Below are positions 49,301 to 61,300 of a DNA stretch of 64,000 bases, piece after piece. Both the position numbers and the translations under genes were made by a program. Under the pieces are notes generated by a model that was not told the origin of the DNA, ran no database searches, and was given only the letters and a program-made list of their open reading frames with translations. Positions within the stretch are counted from its first letter, which is position 1; the number at the start of each line of letters is the position of its first letter. Origin of the DNA: Liolophura sinensis (lineage: Eukaryota > Mollusca > Polyplacophora > Chitonida > Chitonidae); assembly GCF_032854445.1 (NCBI RefSeq), contig NC_088301.1, positions 38,799,187 to 38,863,186 on the forward strand, given 5' to 3'.

Positions 49301-52300
49301 TATGCTTTCTTTGACTAATAAAGAACATGTTTTTCACATTGAACTTTTGTGGTGATATGCTGGATATAAAACGATTGAAATAGAGATCATTCTTGTGTTA
49401 GAGATATTGATTTTTTTTAAATAGCATAACACAGAGGGAATCAACTGTGAGAAATGTGTGGCTGGCTACTACAGACCTTACGGCGTTCCTCGTAACGCTA
49501 CTGATGCTTGTCGGCGTAAGTATTTATCAGGCCAACTATTGACATAGGGGGCCTCCGTGGCAAACATTGTTAGCTTGCCATTGCAGCGCAATGAGCCGGG
49601 AGTCCCTCACCAATGCAGTCACTGTGAGTTCCAAGTCCAGCTCATGCTGACTTCCTCTCTGACATGGGAAGGTCTATAAACAACCTGCGAATCGTGCATG
49701 GTGGGTTTCCCCCAGGCTCTGCCCGTTTTTCTCTACCATAATTCTGGCAGTCATATAAGTGAAATATTTTTGAGTACAGCGTAAAACGCCAATCAGTTAA
49801 ATAAGTAAATACTACTGGTATATCTTTTTTTAGTCACATAGAAAATAAGTAGATCATATTCAGTCTGTTGAGAGAAATCACAGACTTCCTGAATGTTTTC
49901 TGGAACTATAGAGCGAAATGTGTGGCTCGGTCGTAACCCTCTCACATATGTCGATATCAGTACACATCTCAGTTATGGCCTAAAGCGATTCAAAATAAAT
50001 TATGGGATAAATAGGATATATAATTCTTATTTGGTTCATTTTCATTTTGCCGAAGGCTCTTTTTTTATCAATTTGAGGGGCCTCTGTGGCTCAGTTGGTT
50101 AGTACGCTAGCGCAGCGTAATGACCCAGAAGCCTCTCTCACCAATGTGGTCGCTCTGAGTTCAAGTCCAACTCATGCAAGCTTCCTCTCTGGCTGTACGT
50201 GGAAAGGTCTTGCAGCAACCTGCGGATGGTCGTGGGTTTTCCCCAGGCTCTGCCTGGCTTCCTCCCTCCATAATGCTGGCCGCCGTCGTATAAGTGAAAT
50301 ATTCTTGAGTATGGCGTAAAACACCAATCAAATAAAATAAATTAATAAATAAATTTATAAATTTGATGTAATGGGTCACTCGTGTGTATTTATAGATGTA
50401 TTCGTCTGTGTGTGCTTTGGGCCTTTGTTGGCTGAAGAGTGTTTTTTTCTTCACCTGTGAGGTTGAGAATTAGGACCCGGCTCTTGCTACATACCCCAGG
50501 GTACATGGATTCACACCAATATTTTTCACATTGACAGAACAAAATGAAATTGTTGTTTACATCTTTAGGTTGTAGCTGTGACCTGAGAGTTTCAACAGGG
50601 GAGTGTGAAGAGAACACAGGACGGTGCTTATGTCGTCCAGAATACTATGGCGAAAACTGTGATAGGTTTGTGTACAGTCACATTCTGTTTGGCTCTTGAG
50701 ATCCCTGAAAATTTAGAAAAGTTGTGCACTTTACATTATCATTTCCAAGGATCATTTTCAGAATTGTGAAATTTGGTAACGAGTCCTCAAATTTTGTTAC
50801 ACGCAAGGAAAAACTATCTGTAAACTTTCAAGTAGTTTTGATATCTTTAATGGCTTTCTCCAATACTCACTTTACATTTGCATTTCTTCAATTTTTTGTT
50901 AAAAGAAAACATCCTTAATTTTCACGACTGGGAAATGCATTAAAGCTGTTAATTGATGGAAACGAAATCTGTGTGCAAGCCAGATCAACCATGATCTTTA
51001 AATGTTATGATATTTGTTCTATCTTGATTAAGCCATCACATTATGTATAGAGCTTAGTCTGCCGCTATATACATGTAGAGTTACAGGTACATATTAAACC
51101 ATATACTTTGAAATGGGTTGTTCTAGGTGTGCCATTGGTTACTTTGGATATCCGGTCTGTCGTCCGTGTGATTGTAATTACAATGGTACAGAAGGAGGTG
51201 TATGTGAAGTTGGTGGTGGCCAGTGTCCGTGTAAACCTCAGTATGTTGGCAGGAACTGTGACATGTGTGCCTTTGGTTACTACGGTTTTCCCGACTGCTT
51301 CCGTAAGTTTGTTTTAAATAAAAAATGGAACTACTGTTTCATTTTTTTTTTACTATTTTTTTTTTTTCATTAAAAATATTTGCTCATGTTAGTTTAAAAA
51401 AAAAAATACTGTATATGTTCCCTTGGATGATTCTGCACTCCCTTAATTTTCTCTCATTGCGACTAGCCAAGAAATGAATATAAAATGGGTGTATTATTTG
51501 TCTTTCGTTATTTCAGCGTGTAATTGCGGTGCAGCAGGGTCAGTGGGATCGATGTGTGATGTAGAAACTGGTCAGTGCAGCTGCCGTAACAATTATGGGA
51601 GTCGTGATTGTGCAGCATGTGAGGATGGCTACTATAGCTACCCCATCTGCTCATGTAAGTTTACAGTTATATATCATTCTGGTTACACATTACACACATA
51701 CGAAAAATGACCTTCCTGTTTCTATGTGGACTCATTGATGGATTGTGTATTGTAAACTTAACTTCCCTGCTGACTTGTACTAAAGTCTAAATATTGAAAA
51801 CCTCAAGTTTTACCTTTTGCATGTCTGCTTGTTTTAGAATTTGTAATCTTTAGCTGAAATATATTATTTCTTTTCAGGTTATTCCAGTTTTAAAGACTAT
51901 TTGTGAAAGTAATGTTACTGCTCTTCCTTTTAGACTGTGACTGTGATCCTGCAGGAACTGTGACAGAGATCTGCGATAAAACGTCTGGAATTTGTCTGTG
52001 TGGAGAAAGCTATGCAGGACCTCGCTGTGACAGGTGTGCCTCTGGATCCTTCAACTTCCCCTACTGTGCGGGTAAGTTAAATAGATTGTAGAGCAGCATA
52101 GTAGGAAAAGATCTGGGCATGGAATGCACTGAAGTAGAACCAGTTTTTCATAAGAGTCTTTTGTCACATCTGATATAAAATGTGAATGTAGCGCTTTTTC
52201 CGGCCTTAGCCTTGTAATGGGTTCTACAGGAAGACCGCTGTATTCTGACATGATTTTTTTCTCTTTTTTTAAGCAGAATTCCACTTTTTATCTGGTCACT

Positions 52301-55300
52301 GCCTATTTTTTCATCAGATTTCAGTTTTTTTTCTATGCTGTCTTAGGTAGCTTTTACAAATTCCGACCTCTTGTACAAACGAAACAAAAAATTCGGAAGT
52401 CTGTTTGACGATAGATATCTGCTGATTGAGAAAGCGTGTGTTCAGTGGAACAGTCCAAATAGTGATCTAACGAGTCCAAGACAAAAGTTGCCATGATTAT
52501 ATAGTGGTCGTCGGTGTCACCAATCAGTTCCCTACTTTTATGATGTATATTTGAGATCTTAAGCGAGGCTGGTGAGTGAAAATTGAACCACTGTTAATAT
52601 GTATCTTTGGCACATTTCTGTGACCTACATTATGTGTCCTAACAAACTTAGCGTTTCAAAAAATGGCATGGGTTTGGACCAATCGTGAAAGAAAGGAAGA
52701 AGATGAGAGAAATGGCGACTCGAATCATCGACCGGTTGGATAGGGATTTTGATGCGCGAGTATTGGACAAAGGGCTGAAAAACAGCTGGAAGTAGGACCT
52801 GCTTTAATGGCAGGTGGACATGGGATATGTGGGGAAATATATGCTAAAGATCAGATCTGCCAGTTTGGCTTTCTGTGGCTTTTCTGCCACAAAGAAGTAA
52901 ACCAGAAATGGAAGCACAGGCCACTTTGACCAAAAGGAAGGCCAAAGAGTTGTGCAGTTCAAGCAAAACAGTGGTATACCGTGGTGGTGTTAAACCGACA
53001 GCTGTCAATCCCTGATTTGAGAGTTGTTGTTGACTGAAAGAGAAGTTTAGAAAGACTGGATGCAAATTGAACAGTCAACATGTATAACGTGTATTGATAG
53101 GTCTGAACCTAAATGAATTGTAAAAGTAAAAAAGCCTTATTTTAGAGACTGCTTTTTTTTGGACCTCCTTATTAACAGGCTTTTTAAGGTCTCTGATTGG
53201 CCTAAAGTGCCTCTACAGTCTTCTAGAAACCAGAGCATTAAGGGGCCTGGATCCTGGCCTTTTGGAGCTATTTTTTTTTTTCTTTGCCCACAGTTACATG
53301 TGTATATTGTAGTTTTTAAACAATGATATTACATGTGTTTGAATGTGACAATGTTTTGATGGCTTGGCCTAACTTTCACTTTGATAAATGAGGCTGCCAT
53401 TGCAGGGGTGAAATAAGTTTTCATAACGTGCCATGCCTCCCTCAGTGATGTGATTGCCTTGTACCAAAATTTTTAATTGGTGAGAAATGTATCAATGATA
53501 AATATAAGTAAAATATTGGATGAAGAAATTATAATCAAAGCAACAATTATAATATGAATTTTTGTCTTTTGCCTCCATTAGCATGTAACTGCACATCACC
53601 GGGGTCCCTTGGTCAAGCGTGCTCAGATCGTGGCCAGTGTAGATGTCAGCCCAACTACGGTGGCCTAAGATGTGATCGATGTGCTCCAGGGTACTACAGA
53701 TACCCCAAGTGCTCACGTAAGGATGGCTTTCATATGAACTGTTAGCTATAGGTTACTGTAAATGCCTTTTTATTCGCGGGCATAAACTTTTGCAGATTTG
53801 GTGAAACATTCGCGGGAATCAACTTTCGCGGATCTTAACAGAATTTTTGGACAACTGATAAACGAAAATAAACTTTAGTACAGAAATCTCAAGTAATAAA
53901 ACATTACTTGCATTCAAGGAACAATGTTTCATTTAAACTTGTTTATACCTGTAAGATGTGACAAAAATTCTATACAATACAATAACTTGATCATACAAAG
54001 GAAGTTAATCCTCCTAAGCTTTTAATCTTTTGAAGACTGTTAATCTTTAAAAGACAAAGCCCTTTCCTGCTGTGTAAGAAAATATTTGTGTCACCCACTC
54101 CGGGAGACGATGAAGGATTAAATGTGATATAAATAAATCCCACTGTTTAATTCTCATGCATCAGCAGTGTGAGTGAAACTGTGAGTGAACTGTGACAGAT
54201 TTGAGTAAATTTCTCAGAAATCTTAATTATGAAAAGGAAGTTTGAAGTGCGGAAACCCTGCGAGCAATATTTCGGGGGCGTCAGAAAGGTAATCTGACTG
54301 GAAGGCAAGTACAGTTGATAAAAGAACAGCCTCTCTCATCGTACTTGTTTGTATAGCATATCACATACACACGCCCTGTAAAAATTATCGCTTTGTATGC
54401 CTCTAACCATGGCAATAAATCAACAACAACATTGCAATGTGGCGATACTTAGATGGAGCTAAGCCTCCTTAAAAGAAAGCAAGATTAACTGATGATCAAT
54501 TAAGTTGGATTTGTGAAAGCCAGAATACATTCTAAGTAGCTATTTCTAATCAACGTGTTTGAAAAAGTATTAGAACTGTAGTGCTTGTTAATGAATTTAT
54601 AACCGCAACGCATGCTACAATAACAAATTACGTACATGGGTTTTGTATTCGGTGGCACTTATTTTTGCGTAAATGTGTTTGCTGCGAAGTCCACGAATGT
54701 TAGCACCACATGAATAAAAAGGCATTTACATTATTCATTGACCAGCATAGTGAACATCTTTTTATTTTCAAGAACATCAAGGATGAAACAGTTGAATTAA
54801 ATGTGGACATGCTTTTCTTGCCAGAGCAGCTGTTCTTTCTCAGTACAAATACGTAAAGATGTGACAAAGTTAAAGTGTATTTATAATTGAAGGATGGTAC
54901 AATTCTGAAGCAATATTAAATTTCATGTGTTTGGTTGATGCTTCAGATTGATGTAAAATTGTATTTGATGCAGTATGGTTTTCTTTTCTTGCAAATTGAT
55001 CAATAAAACTAATTTTGGAAGAGGGGAGAACAGTTGAAGCTATAGTGTGTGAAGGAAGGGTTCATATAGTTATGTTTGCATTTTTAGCATGTAACTGTGA
55101 TCCTTACGGTTCCTATGGCGCATCATGTGACCAAGAAACAGGCCAGTGTAATTGCCGAGACAATTTTGAGGGACTTACCTGCAGTAAATGTAAAGAGGGA
55201 TTCTACAATTACCCAGCTTGTGAAGGTAAGGGGATTTTTTTTTAAAATTCAAGAAAATTCATTAAAATGCAATGTTCCTTATTTAAAAGAATGAGGCTTA

Positions 55301-58300
55301 CAGTCCAGTAGAAATGCTGTGACAGTAAAAACTAAAAAGCCAATATTATTAGCCATTGAGTTGGAGAAATTTTCTGTCTCATTTTCTGATGAAAGGCTCT
55401 GCTTTATAGTCTGTTTCTTTTGACTTGTCACCTATATTCAGCTCCCTGTAGTGTATGACAAATAAAAGACAATTTTGATAGTGAATATGACTGACCTTAT
55501 AGATAAAAGAAACTGACTGTAAGCACGGTACCTTTCATAAAATACACCTTTTGAGCTTAAGGAAGTTAATTCAGTGGGTCCTTATTGCCTTTCCCATCTA
55601 GACCCAGTTGATAAGCCTGTGTCAATGAAACTTGCTGTGGAGCAAGGGTTCCATCCAGGCTCTGTCAGGCTTCCTCCCAACGTAATTCAGTTGCTGCCGT
55701 CATGATAGCTGAAACACTGCTAGGTGCCAAAGTAACCAACACGAACAGAGTTGTACATCTTGTAACCACCCCCCTGCTGCTTTTCTTCCCAAGCATTTGT
55801 CGATGTGGTTATTGAATTCACACCTCTGTGAAGTATGTTTTTTTATTTTTTATTTTATTTGCATTTTATGAAGGTTGTGTATTGGCACACAAGTACACCC
55901 AATTTTGTAAAAATATATTAGTACTGCGTAATTTGCTGATGGTGCAACATTTATATTTTCCTGGAGAGGAGAGATTTTACGCCTTTGCAAGATTTTAAAT
56001 CTTGTAAATGTTTCAGAACAAAATTTGTTTTGCTTACATCTTTTATTTATGGTATCTTTTATTAAACGATAGTTGTACCAGGATGAAAAGTAAGTTGTTG
56101 GGTTGTTGGATTTTTATCGAAATGCTTTTTAAGTAGAGCAGTTCATTTGATGTATTATTGTAAATTTCACCTGTGGCTTTTTTATCACTTTATTTCACCT
56201 GCAGATTTATGGGATGAACTTTTTTGGAGCATGTTATAATTGTTGCATTGAAATCATGGCTACACTGGTTGCTGTAAACTTTGTGAAATAACTTTTGATG
56301 AATTAGTTTGGAAGTGATCAAAATTCAGTTTTCTCATGTGAAAATGTATTTTTTTTCTTGACAGGGTATCTGCCTTTGAGTAAGGATTTGTTGTAGCTTA
56401 GCAATGATCCATGCCTGTCACAAAATGTTCATCTCTATCGGTCTTTAGCTAGTGACCAGTAAGAACCTTTTTAATGGGTACAGTTTCTGGGGATCTAAAA
56501 CCCTGGGTATATATTGAGTGTATGCTCAAATGAAACATCTGACATTCGTTGGGTATGGCAGAGCAAATTTCTGCAAGTGGCTATTTAGTATAGTTGTCTG
56601 GTCAGTGTTGCAAAATTTGACCTCTTTGCATACTTTTCTGGATTTAGGTGCTTACCATGAAATTTCTTGTCCTAGGCAGTTCTTGTAACATTTTTGTAGA
56701 AGTTCCATGATTTTTTGGCTTAATTCAGATTTGTAGCATGTGTAAATTTTTCAAAACTATTTGGGTAAAAATTGTTAATAAACTTGATAGTGGATGAACG
56801 TTTGTGTGGGTATGTGGATTTATGGTAGCTTCTGAAACACTCGCTGCTTATGGGTGTTGATTTTCTGCTAGATCTATCTCGGCTCGGTGACTTTAGCACA
56901 GCATTTTATTTTACAGCCTCTCGTTGTGATTATACATGTATATGTGACATTTGCATTGAAATTTATCTAAGCCAGTCCCATGTACATTATGTTCTCATTC
57001 TTGAATAATTAATATATGTACCTCATAGTGCAGAAGATTCCATTTTCAAGAGCGTATAATGCTCTCTGTCTCTGTGCTTTAAAGTTTAAACTTAAAAAAG
57101 GTTTTTATACTGACAGTAATTCTAAACACAAAAAGTTAGTATTAATAAATTGGACAAAAGATGGTGTCTACTCTAAAAGGTTATGTGGTGTCCATAATTG
57201 TAATTGGGGGAAAAATAGGTTGATACCATGTACCAAATCTTGTGCATCCTATCTTCTCTGTTCATTCCAAATAAAAAGTTAGTCAGATACATTGTACAAG
57301 TTTGTAGTAAAAGGATTTTTGTATTTCCACATGCTTGTAGACAGTACAGAGTTACTCAGGACATTGTAAAAGTTAGGAAAATTTGATCTTTCAAATGCTG
57401 TACTGGTACTTTGCATCAAATGCATATATAAACCCCATATACATCTGGTGTACTAGTACATGCTTGAAAACATAAGGTTCGTTAATACACTGTATAATAA
57501 AGTGCAGACAAGATCACTGCTTCAACTACCTGTTCTGCATTAAAGAACTGTTACTTTCTAATAGCTTAGGTGTGGTTATTGCAAATTGTCAAAAAGCTGT
57601 GGTTTAGGTGCATGCTTGGGGGGTGCTGGGTGCACACGCATGTAGCTGGAAGCCTCTTATTTTCTTCAGTTTTCAATTTTTTTTAGGAGTGGGGAGGAGG
57701 GCAACAGTATGGAATTAGACTATGTGTTTCATACAATGTAATTAGAACATAGTTTACATCTTTCATGAAATGATCTCTTCAACAGATATTTTACACATGT
57801 AGTAGTAATCATAACAAAAACTGGTATGTGCAAGCAAAATGGAATTATTACTACGGGCAGTGTAACCTAAAACTAGTTGGCTGCATGTAGAATGTTTGTT
57901 ATTTTGCCTGTTAAAAGAATAAAATGTGTTCACAATCTTCAAGTAAACAATACAGGTATTCTGTTCTTGTAATGTTATTCCTTTATGCTGAAAGACTAAA
58001 GAATCATTTCCATAAAACTAATTTGCTTTAGATTGTCCTCCAGGTCTTCATTTCTTCATTTTCTTTTTGCACTTCTAGAATACTGATCTTTCAGATGGAT
58101 AAACGGGAGTGCTATCTTAGTTTGAAGACCTCTGTGCAGTAAAATGTTAATAAATTGAGGAATAAAACATGTACATTTTAAAATATAATTTATATTACAC
58201 TTGCATGTTGTTTATTACTGCCAAGTGTACATTGTATCCTGCTATAAAGGTGTGTGGTATGTAAAGGGCATTGTTCCTATATACAATGCACACACAGTTT

Positions 58301-61300
58301 GGTGGCTTGACTTTAATTAGTTTGTGTGTATTATTTTTAAATAGACTTTATTGGGTATGTTTTTGGAGATTGCAGAACTAAATTGAAGACTTACAGTGTT
58401 GTAAAATTTTGGTTTATTAACTGCTTGCTTTGCTTGTACTTGTCCGTAATGCAGCATATTTTTTTTGGCCATGTTTTTCTTTCAAAACCCTAAGCATATT
58501 ATAGTAGTCCTACATGTATTTTTAAAATGTTCTCAAGATTTGAAATGTATAAATGGTATTTCTAGATGTTTGGAATGAATGCTAGCAGCTGTGAAGTCTT
58601 ATTGTAAGAGGTGCATGGTTGTACTGTGACATCGATCTTTGGTCTGTCTGCCTATTGGAAAGTGGATTTTGAATCAGATATTTAAATCTTGCATAGAGGA
58701 CTAAAACTGAAAGTATTCTTCCACTCTTCTGAATATCAGAATGCAACTGCAATCCAGCTGGAGCTAAGGTTGTGCCTGGTTACCCTCTGGGTGGATGCGG
58801 AGCAGTCAATGATGGGCGACTTTGTGAGTGTAAGGAGCGTGTGACGGGAGAATCTGTGACCGATGCAAGCCATTGTACTGGAATCTTGATCTCAACAACC
58901 CACAGGGATGCGAAGGTTAGTTGGTCAAAAGTGGTTGGATTAGTTACAGATTAACCAGCAAAACTACAGCTATTCACGTGGTAAAATAATTTCATGCCTC
59001 ATCACTCTAGATTATTAAATATTGACTAGCTAGGCATTTTAATGTTTTTTGCAGGCTATCTATCTGTAAATCAGTCTGCTGTGGTGGTAGTGAAATAGGT
59101 AAGATCAAGTAGAACAGTGACATTCAAGTAGGCTAATAAGTAATTTCTTGTATTTCCAGAATGCGAGTGTTACTCACCTGGAACTCTAGGTAGCTCTAAT
59201 GTGTGTAACATTTACACGGGCCAGTGTGATTGTAAGGTGGCTGTGGGAGGTCAGCAATGTCGAGGATGTCGCGATGGGTACTACAATCTCCGCACTCAAA
59301 ACCCATTTGGATGCACAGGCATCCTCAGCATTTCCTTCAGAGGAAAATATACCTGTACAGTTGGATGTGCAATGTTTACAGCGGATTTTAGTGATGTGCA
59401 GGCATGTCAATAAGCTGTCACAACAATGCGAGAAAGCAGTTTGAACATGTGGTAGTTTTGGAAACCTTGTCAGGAGTATGTCTACTATGTGTAACTGGTG
59501 GTTACCGGCCTAAAATGGCGTGAAAATAGAACACTTCTGAAATGGGAGGCCAGTTTTGATTGTAACGTAACAACTGATTAGCATGCCTCTCCGACCGGAT
59601 CGTACTTTGAGCCAGTGTTGGAATTTACAGGTTTGTAACAACTGTGGCTTGATACCTTTTAACTCATGGATAAAAATATAGGTGTGACTTGTCAGGAAGT
59701 CTTCAAGCCTCCCTGTCACTTCCACAAATCAATGCCCTGCCTTTGTCACTGCTCAACTAGACTTGTTTTCACTGTCAGCTGTTAAACCAGTCAAGTCAGC
59801 TGTTAAACCAGTCAAGTCGTGGGCTCCAGTTGCGCGACTAACAAGTTCTTTGTTAGCCACAGTGGCTGACATTTTGGTCGCATATTTTGGGTCATTACGG
59901 TATGTATACAATATATAATTTTTTTATTACATACGATGTAAAACCCCAAGCATACATAACAACATAATGTTACTTGCAGATTGTGACTGTGACATCGGAG
60001 GTTCTGTGAGTGGAACATGTGACAAGACCAGTGGTCAGTGTATCTGTAAACCTCGGGTCATGGGCCAGAAATGTGACATGTAAGTTAATGTTACCTTGGT
60101 ATTTAACTATCTTGAGTGGTGATGATTACTACTGACAATATGGAGTCTATCTCACTTTCTTTATTTTGATTATTGATCTTTGAAAAGAAAATGAGATGTC
60201 ATAAAGTTTTTTTGACTTTAACACAAACAACAATAAACGGATTGATAAACGCCCAGACTGAAACTTGAAAAACTGGCCACTTTTTATGCAGTAGATGAGT
60301 TCTTGAATCACGTAACATTAGTAGTATTCTAAAATGAATGTGAACAAGAAGAGAACAGCAGTCTAGTGTTGATTAATATTTATTCTGCTACCTGTTCAGG
60401 CCTATTGCAACCCACTACTTCCCAAACCTTGCACCAATACCAGTATGAACTGGAGGAAGGACGAACCCCAAGGGGCACCAAAGCCAGATTTGACTATCAA
60501 GAGGACATCTTTCCCACTACTCATGGAGAGGTTATGTTGTGCTGTCTGCTCTCCAGGTATGTCTCCTTTCAGTGTCGCTTATGCGGTCAAGTAGGCCACT
60601 CTTTGGAACATGAACATACTCAAAGCATGCCAAGAAGAGCTAGAATTGCCAATTAAAGCCAACACCCAATCAACCAAACCCTGCGTACTGAATGGTCAAG
60701 AAGTACGCACCATATTGCTTTATTTATGTTCCAAACGAGATCCCATGACTTATTGTACCCACTTTATTGGATGAAAAAAAAATTATGACCATTTAAGAAT
60801 AGATGCATAAAATACCAGGGTTACTAAGGAATATGCCTCAAAATTGAACTTTTTCTTTTAATTACTCTCAATTGCATAAATTTATTTCACTTAAAAGCAT
60901 GCTTTTCTTTTTAGAGTTCCTATCCATGTATCCTACAAGAATAAAAGGTAGCAGCCATGTTTTGATCATTGTGCCCATTTCTTGATTCACAGCCTGAAGT
61001 GCAAGTGGATGTGTATATCACCAAGCCTAGTCTGTATCGACTTCTGTATCGCTATGTGAACCGTAATGAGGAGACAGTAAGGGGAGAGGTAATCCTCACA
61101 CCCGAGAGAACATCGGATGTACAGCAGACCAGCAGTGTGGTTTTCGAGCCCTCCCGTGACCCACGCTTTGTCACTGTGTCTGGTAGTGGTGTTGTCTCCA
61201 CTTTTGTCCTGAATCCTGGACGTTGGACCATATCCGTTAGATCCCCAGAAAATGTCTTTTTGGTAAGCTCCTTTTTAAGGGCCAGAAGTCACATCATTCT

